Shown here: positions 57,601 through 64,000 of the stretch, one piece after another
Layout of the letters: each line of letters starts with the position of its first letter
Numbering within the stretch: the first letter of the stretch is position 1
DNA from: Lathyrus oleraceus
Lineage: Eukaryota; Streptophyta; Magnoliopsida; Fabales; Fabaceae
Direction: 5' to 3'
Assembly: GCF_024323335.1 (NCBI RefSeq)
Contig: NC_066579.1
Coordinates: 251,341,575 to 251,405,574, forward strand
DNA length: 64,000 nucleotides
Program-made: the position numbers and the translations under genes
The notes under the pieces: generated by a model
Seen by the model: the letters and a program-made list of their open reading frames with translations, nothing else
What the model was told of the DNA's origin: nothing
Database searches by the model: none

Positions 57601-59340
57601 ATAACAACTTCAAAACGTCAAGTCAAGGCTAACCACTTGCTGGGGATCTCACTAGGGAGAAACCAACTTTCCGTTCTCGGACGGGGAGGACATAAACCTC
57701 TCTGGGGAATATCAATCCTGAATGTCGTCAGGAGCAACTGTAGCAAACGTGTTGTACAGATGTTGAACAAACGATCCTCCGCTGCGAGGGATACGATCTG
57801 GTTAGGTTAACACATGAATGCATATGTTTGAATTTTTCTATGGCGTAATGCTCTATATTGAATGGGAATGATACGCAGTTTTGAGGATGCAATGATCACT
57901 ATATGCAAAATGCAAAGGATGAACACTCCGCCGGGGAGCTAAAACTGATCAGATACTCCAACTCTGCGGGGAGACTCTGCTGAGGAGTACTCTGCGGGGA
58001 GAGCACCGACTTCTCACTCATGCTGGAGAATAGCACTGCTGCTGGGGAAAGGTAAACTCCGCTGGGGACATCCTTCATAGGACCCAATCCACTCGGGGAC
58101 TCAGCTTGGGGGAACAACCAATACAACTCGCTTGGGACGAACCAAAGCGACTGCGCTGAGGAGTAAACAAAGCAACTCGCTGGGGAGTAATAAGGCGACT
58201 TGCTAGGGACAACCTGGTGACTTCACTGGGGAGAGCCAACCAATCCACAAGTAGGAAAAACTCTGCTTTGGGAAATAAATGTTACTCCGCTGGGGACGAC
58301 CCATCCAGCCCACAGACAGGATAACTGCTGGAGATAAATTTCATTGAACCCGCTCAACTCGGGGATTCGCTGAGGAAAATTATCAACACCAATCTCTGCT
58401 TAGGAGATCTGCTACGGAAAGCAACTCTGTTGGGGATAACCCATCACTCTGCTGAGGAAGAGCAACTCTGATGGGGAAAGTAATATACCAGATCATGCTG
58501 GGGATGTACATCCACAACCCTGCTGAGGACAGGCGCTCACAACGATGCTGGGGATGATGATACTTCCAACCAGACTGCTGGGGAATAAACTACTGACACC
58601 TCCGCTGGGGATAGAACATCCTTCAAACTCAGTGGGGATAATCCTGCTTCCAAACTCAGCTGGGAACTCAACAACTGGGGAAATCGGCAAATACAGGCCT
58701 GCTGGGGATAGGCAATCCTTAGATCTGTTGGGGAATAGAAGGCACTATCCACAGACGTCTATGCAGGGGCACATAGCTCTGATAGCTCCCATACTTTCTT
58801 GGGGAAATATCCGTTGGGGAAACGCCCTTACAGATGACGACCTGCAAAACAGCTCAACAAACTGCCCCCAGGGGATACATGGATGAGATATGCTCAAGTG
58901 TCCTCAACATTCAAAATGATTTTCAAATGTTTTATCTTTTTGCACGTTATTGTTTAGCCTTCATGTTCTTATATGCAGTGCTTATCAAAAATTCAGACGT
59001 TTTTGCAAACAAAACAGTAAAAATAAAAACAAAAGAGCTATTTATCTGAATAATGACTTTTATTGATTGAAAATGGGCCTGAAAAGGCAAATACATTGGG
59101 AAGCAATTCCTAGAAAGAGGTAATTGCGTACAAAAGGAAAAATCTATCCTAATGGCAATGTGAACACGGCATCCACTATTTCCCAATTCTGTTATAACCC
59201 ACAGATCATCAGCTTTCCTCCCAACTCCTTGCTTTCTGAGAAGAATGACTGGACCGATCACATCTTTCGAGATGGCAGACGATAAAGCGCGATGAAGTAC
59301 AGATAACTCAGACTGTAGTCTTCGCTCTAATCCCTCTTTT
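57601..59340 (-). other. Element B 3' untranslated region with GCTGGGGA repeats
   Basis: This is non-coding. From about 57940 to 58740 it is a loose array of CTCCGCTGGGGA/CTCTGCTGAGGA phrases every 30-50 bp. The stretch 58900-59340 has no repeat; it contains CAATCAATAAAAGTC (minus strand, about 59055-59069), a possible poly(A) signal downstream of pol. Confidence 0.7.
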
Positions 59341-59343
59341 GCC

Positions 59344-59536
59344 TGGATCGCCCTTTCGGGTTTTCAATCCACCGGGATACCCATTCTTGCCTAAGCCGCC
59401 CTTGCGGGTTTTCGACTTACCGGGTGTACAAATTCTTTTCATTTTTATCCCTACTTTTTTCCCGAACCTTTTCTTTCTGTTTTTTGGTTCGCCGGGATGC
59501 CCTTTTTTGCTTGGACTCTTTTGTTCTTTTTGTCCA
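59344..59536 (-). ncRNA. array of four stem-loops after pol of element B (cis RNA structure)
   Basis: In element sense, from the pol stop outward, there are four hairpins, each preceded by an ACCCG/TCCCGG phrase. Stems are TGGAC/GTCCA (about 59512-59536), CGAACC/GGTTCG (about 59463-59491), UAAGUCG/CGGCUUA (59392-59419) and UGGAUUG/CGAUCCA (59344-59371). The last two have one U.G pair, a four-A bulge and an inner CCC stem and GGG capped by GCAA or GAAA, both GNRA tetraloops. Loop sequence is conserved while stems differ. Prediction only, as a cis element of the transcript. Confidence 0.6.
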
Positions 59537-59546
59537 GCGGGTCAAT

Positions 59547-62500
59547 TTACGCGAAGTGTTTTTTGACTACATCTGAGTTAACAGGGGACGGAAAATCTTC
59601 ACCATCCATAGTTGTAAGCATCAAGGCTCCACCGGAGAAAACCTTCTTCACAACATATGGACCTTCATAATTAGGAGTCCACTTGCCCCTGTTATCTGTA
59701 CCGGGAGGAAGGATCCTCTTCAAAACTAGATCACCAGTTTGATAGCTTCGAGGATGCACTTTCTGATCAAAGGCTCTCTTCATCCTTCTCTGATATAACT
59801 GCCCATGGCACATAGCTGCTAGCCGTCTCTCTTCGATAAGGCTTAACTCATTAAACCTTGTCCGAATCCACTCAGCCTCGTCCAGCTTGACATCTAACAA
59901 AACTCTCAGAGAAGGGATCTCCACTTCAACTGGTAGGACTGCTTCCATACCATACACAAGGGAGTAAGGGGTTGCCCCGGTCGACGTACGTACTGAGGTA
60001 CGGTACCCATGCAAAGCGAAAGGCAGCATCTCATGCCAATCTTTGTACGTCACGACCATCTTCTGCACAATCTTCTTGATATTCTTGTTAGCCGCCTCTA
60101 CAGCACCATTCATCTTCGGTCTGTAAGGAGAAGAATTGTGATGTTCAATCTTGAAATCTTTACAAAGCTCTTTCATCATCTTGTTGTTGAGATTCGAGCC
60201 ATTGTCAGTAATGATTCTCTCGGGAACCCCATAACGACAAATGATTTCTTTCTTGATGAACCGGGCAACCACTTGTTTGGTAACATTAGCATAGGAAGCT
60301 GCTTCCACCAACTTGGTGAAGTAGTCAATCGCAACCAGGATGAAGCGATGTCCATTAGAAGCAGTGGGCTCAATCTTCCCAATCATATCAATCCCCCACA
60401 TGGCGAACGGCCAAGGCGAATTCATGACATTCAAAGGACTTGGTGGTACATGCACCTTATCAGCATAAATTTGACACTTATGGCACTTCCGAGCATACTT
60501 GAAACAATCGGATTCCATAGTCATCCAGTAATAACCGGCTCTCAACAATTTCTTCGACATTGCATGACCACCAGCATGGGTACCAAACGAACCTTCATGC
60601 ACTTCTTGCATCAACATGTCTGCTTCGTGTCTATCCACGCATCTGAGAAAGACCATGTCGAAGTTCCTCTTATACAACACATCATCATGATTCAAATAAA
60701 AACTTCCAGCTAGCCTTCTCAGGTTTTTCTTGTCATTCTTAGACGCACCTTCAGGATACTCCTGGCTCTTGAGGAAGTTCTTGATATCATGATACCACGG
60801 CTTCTCATCAATCACAAACTCGGCTGCGAACACATACGCAGGCCTCTCGAGTCGATTCACCGCAACATGTGGCACATGATTCCACCAATGAACTTTGATC
60901 ATGGAAGACAAAGTAGCCAAGGCATCAGCCATCTGATTCTCATCCCGGGGGACATGATACAACTTCACCTTCTTGAAGAACGTCAGTATTCTTCTGGTGT
61001 AATCTCTATAAGGAATCAAATGCGGCTGGTTAGTATTCCAATCTCCATTGACCTGGTTGATCACTAGAGCGGAATCTCCATAGATGTCAAGAGTCTTGAT
61101 TCTCAGGTTGATGGCTTCTTCTATCCCCATAATGCAAGCCTCATACTCAGCTTCGTTGTTGGTGACATTGAAAGTCAATCTGGCGGAAAAAGGTATATGA
61201 GCCCCTTTAGGATTAATGAGCACTGCCCCAACACCGTTGCCATTCAAATTCACAGCCCCATCAAACATCAATGTCCACTTGTCATCAGGATCCGGTCCTT
61301 CCTCGACAAGAGGCTCTTCGCAATCTTTCATCTTAAGATACATGATGTCTTCATCAGGGTATTCAAACATCATAGGCTGATAATCCTCAATCGGTTGCTC
61401 GGCGAGGTAGTCTGACAGAATACTACCTTTAATGGCCTTTTGCGACGTGTACTGAATATCATATTCTGTTAGAATCATCTGCCAACGAGCAACACGCCCG
61501 GTGAGATCCGGCTTCTCAAAGATGTACTTCACTGGATCCATCTTAGAAATCAATAAGGTAGTATGGTTCAACATATACTGCCTCAGTCGGCGAGCAGCCC
61601 AGGCCAAAGCACAACAAGTTTTCTCGAGCAGTGAATATCTTGTTTCACAGTCGGTAAACTTTTTGCTAAGGTAGTATATGGCATGCTCTTTTCGACCAGA
61701 CTCGTCATGCTGTCCCAATACACACCCCATCGAGTTCTCAGTCACTGATAGGTACATTATCAGAGGTCTCCCTGGAACTTGAGGTATATGGATTGGAGGT
61801 TTCTGCAAATACTCCTTTATCTTGTCAAAAGCTTTCTGACAGTCATCATTCCACCTGATTGCTTGATCTTTTCTTAGCAATTTGAAAATTGGTTCACACG
61901 TGGCAGTTAGGTGAGATATGAACCTTGCAATGTAGTTCAACCTCCCTAAAAACCCACGGACTTGCTTTTCCGTTTTTGGTTCAGGCATTTCTTGAATAGC
62001 TTTGACTTTTGCTGGATCAACCTCAATCCCTTTCTCACTGACAATGAAACCCAACAGCTTACCGGATCTCACCCCAAACGTACACTTGTTCGGATTCAGC
62101 CTCAGTTTGAACTTTCTCAGCCTATCAAACAGCTTCTGCAAATTTACCAAGTGCTCCTCTTCTGTCTGCGACTTTGCAATCATATCATCCACGTACACTT
62201 CAATTTCTTTGTGCATCATGTCATGAAAGAGAGTCGTCATAGCCCTCTGATAGGTAGCGCCGGCATTCTTCAGCCCAAATGGCATCACCTTATAGCAGAA
62301 CGTGCCCCAAGGTGTAACGAATGTCGTCTTTTCCATGTCCTCTGGCGCCATCTTAATCTGATTATAGCCCGAGAAACCGTCCATGAAAGAGAATACCGAG
62401 GATTGAGCCGTATTATCAACCAATACATCAATGTGAGGTAATGGGAAATCATCTTTCAGACTCGCTCTATTCAAATCCCGGTAATCGACACACATTCTGA

Positions 62501-63021
62501 CTTTGCCATCCTTCTTCGGCACAGGAACGATGTTGGCCACCCAAGGGGGATAAGTAGTAACAGCCAGAAAACCCGCATCCCACTGCTTCTGAACCTCTTC
62601 CTTGATCTTGACGGCCATATCAGGACTAGTTCTGCGAAGCTTCTGCTTGACCGAAGGACACTCTTCTCTAAGGGGTAATCGATGCACCACAATGTCTGTA
62701 TCCAACCCAGGCATATCTTGATATGACCAGGCGAATATCTCCACATATTCTTTCAGCATCTCAATCAGCCTCCTCTTGACAGAGTCCTCTAAAGCAGCCC
62801 CAATCTTGATCTCTCTTCTGGCGTCCTCGGTACCCAGATTAACAATCTCCAACTCCTCCTGATGAGGTTGGATGACCCTTTCCTCCTGCTTCAGCAATCT
62901 GACCAATTCTGCGGGGAGTTCACAGTCTTCTTCACTCTCCTCTTCAGCTTGGTAGATGGGAATATCAAAATCATACTGAGCCATAACAGAATTGTTCATA
63001 GTGGATTTCGTGAGATCACTT
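59547..63021 (-). CDS. Element B pol exon: RT, two RNase H domains, integrase
   Basis: This frame of 1150 codons from the Met at 62999 (seven more codons to the splice acceptor) has no internal stop. Domains by residue: RT about 105-330 with VRMCVDYRDLN, FMDGFSGYNQ (D207) and YVDD (269-272); first RNase H about 410-535, whose usual Asp positions are replaced (YLSVTENS, LISKM); second, archaeal-type RNase H about 573-700 with D580, E616, D642, D692; integrase zinc finger with H801, H808, C839, C842; core D871, D932, E968 (exactly D-35-E); C-terminal domain with GDLVLK and KWTPNYEGPYVV. Tat-lineage elements are known for the extra RNase H. It copies RNA to DNA and inserts it. All catalytic residues of RT, second RNase H and integrase are present, so it may be functional. 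It should be expressed as Gag-Pro-Pol after splicing of the 245-bp intron upstream. Confidence 0.95.
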
Positions 63022-63266
63022 CTGCATGTTAATGCCTTATTTTAGAAAAAGAGTTCAAGAAAGTCACAAAAAACAAAGACATTGCCATTTTTATTGTTTT
63101 GAAAAAATGAAAACAAAAATAGAAAGACAGGGATCACAAAATTTGATTGCAAAACGTCCTTTATTAATGATAATCATTAAAACATGATGAGGCCCTACAA
63201 TGAACCACTACGCCGTGGGCAGAACGTAGGGTTTTCATGCAAAATGAAAAAACAAAAGAAAATTAC
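63022..63266 (-). other. Element B intron between protease and RT (245 bp)
   Basis: The donor is CAGACAGA^GTAATTTTC (GT at 63266-63265) and the acceptor TTAACATGCAG^AAGTGATC (AG at 63023-63022), with a TAAAATAAGG-like branch region. Unspliced, translation ends at the TAA overlapping the donor. Spliced, codon GA+A joins phase 2 and seven codons later meets the Met at 62999, in frame. AATAAA lies inside (63160-63165). The homologous intron is at 33095-33360. Confidence 0.85.
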
Positions 63267-64000
63267 TCTGTCTGAAGAGTAACTTGGACCACTTCTTCAG
63301 CCATCCAGTTGTTGATAGACTCCCCTGGTGCACACGGGCGAACCCAGTTGTCTAGATCGCAATCACTGTCACAGTCTTCACTACCGCTTGCAAAGACGTC
63401 ACCGTGGTTCATCAGCCTAGCACTGGTAAAGGTACTCGGACCTGTCTGCACACTTTGTTCTGCTGGGAGAGGCTCATAACCAATGCCAAATTTGTCTTCT
63501 TCGACAGGCAAGTCCACCATCTTGCCCCAGCCTTCAGCTTTGCCGGAGTTAACAACCTCTTTGGCCTGCTTGTACGAAGCAATCGAAGCACCTGGCTTCC
63601 TCTGATCAGCACACGCCACCCCCTCGAGAGCAACAGTCTCAAACGCCTGGCATAAGGTTTCGTGGATCTCGCCATCCACCTCGACATACTTGAACGAGGA
63701 TAGGTGACTCACCAGAATCTCTTCTTCGCCACACACGGTCACAATTTGACCGTTCCAGACATATTTGAGCTTTTGGTGGAGAGTCGACGAGACTGCCCCT
63801 GCTGCATGGATCGATGGACGCCCCAACAAACAACTGTAGGCGGGCTGAATGTCCATAACATAGAAGATGATATCGAACACCTCTGGACCTATCTTCACAG
63901 GCAAGGTAACTTCACCAAACACGGAACGTTTGGATCCATCGAATGCACGAACTATCAGGTCACTAGGAGTTAGCACAACCCCTTCAATAGATATCTTCTT
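63267..64000 (-). CDS. Element B Gag-Pro, C-terminal part (protease end), partial
   Basis: The frame is open to the window edge; it enters as KKISIEGVVLTPSD, so the GTG at 63976 is not a start. It shows the second half of a retropepsin: VRAFDGSKRSVFGEVTLPVK, FYVMDIQPAYSCLLGRPSIH and the TLHQKLKYV stretch. A linker follows to SYKQAKEV and an acidic C-terminus (EDCDSDCDLDNWV). The catalytic D-T/S-G lies outside the window. It matches element A (33361-34189) but without its frameshift. It stops at TAA (63263-63265) if unspliced, or continues into pol when the intron is removed. Confidence 0.9.

Overview
The window is plant nuclear heterochromatin built almost entirely from nested LTR retrotransposons. 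I found no convincing host gene, tRNA, rRNA or CRISPR array. The likely source is a large-genome legume, most plausibly tribe Fabeae (pea, vetch, lentil, grass pea). The reasons are giant Ogre (Ty3/gypsy, Tat lineage) elements with LTRs of about 5 kb and a tRNA-Arg-type primer site, a SIRE/Maximus (Ty1/copia) element with an env-like region, and an Athila-lineage element. The species call is inference.

Left part (1-24 kb). A plus-strand Ogre-type LTR ends at 2943 beside a minus-strand LTR terminus (to 3706). That terminus interrupts a SIRE/Maximus element, which keeps a decayed env-like gene (3735-6052) and its 3' LTR (6833-7912 plus 13346-13501). The SIRE LTR is split by a 5.4 kb minus-strand Ogre solo LTR (7913-13340) flanked by the 5-bp duplication GACTG. 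The SIRE element itself sits in an old plus-strand Tat-like LTR (13502 to about 17334). A scrap of Athila protease (17405-17715), an unassigned repeat and another plus-strand Ogre-type LTR (19056-24014) follow.

Middle (24-48.6 kb). Element A is a minus-strand Ogre. Its 3' LTR is 24015-29130, its internal region 29131-37841, its primer site 37818-37835, and its 5' LTR starts at 37842. It keeps leader, gag, protease and the end of integrase, but reverse transcriptase, RNase H and most of integrase are deleted and ORF1 is absent. Its 5' LTR is cut at 42140 by a plus-strand Athila-lineage element (42141 to about 48640). That element has LTR, tRNA-Asp-type primer site, gag, protease, RT-RNase H, integrase and part of the env-like ORF, all broken by stops and a frameshift. 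Its 3' LTR and the last ~0.8 kb of A's 5' LTR are missing.

Right part (48.6-64 kb). A fragment of a third minus-strand Ogre (C) carries a decayed ORF1, the leader, the primer site and 0.4 kb of LTR. Element B, a minus-strand Ogre of another subfamily, is inserted in that LTR. B has a 4.9 kb 3' LTR (51575-56447), a repeat-rich 3' region, an uninterrupted RT-RNase H-RNase H-integrase frame (59547-63021), a 245-bp intron and the protease end of gag-pro running off the window.

Most interesting signals: (1) tandem stem-loops just after the pol stop in A and B, with changing but complementary stems, G.U pairs that form only in the element sense strand, and GNRA-capped inner stems; (2) a phase-2 GT-AG intron in both elements that rejoins protease to RT and contains AATAAA; (3) four RNA polymerase III B-box-like motifs spaced 69, 69 and 68 bp in both LTRs of A; (4) inverted repeats at a similar distance downstream of the TATA-like box in the different LTR families; (5) 3'-UTR repeats that resemble the 3' end of the primer tRNA and so are complementary to the primer binding site.
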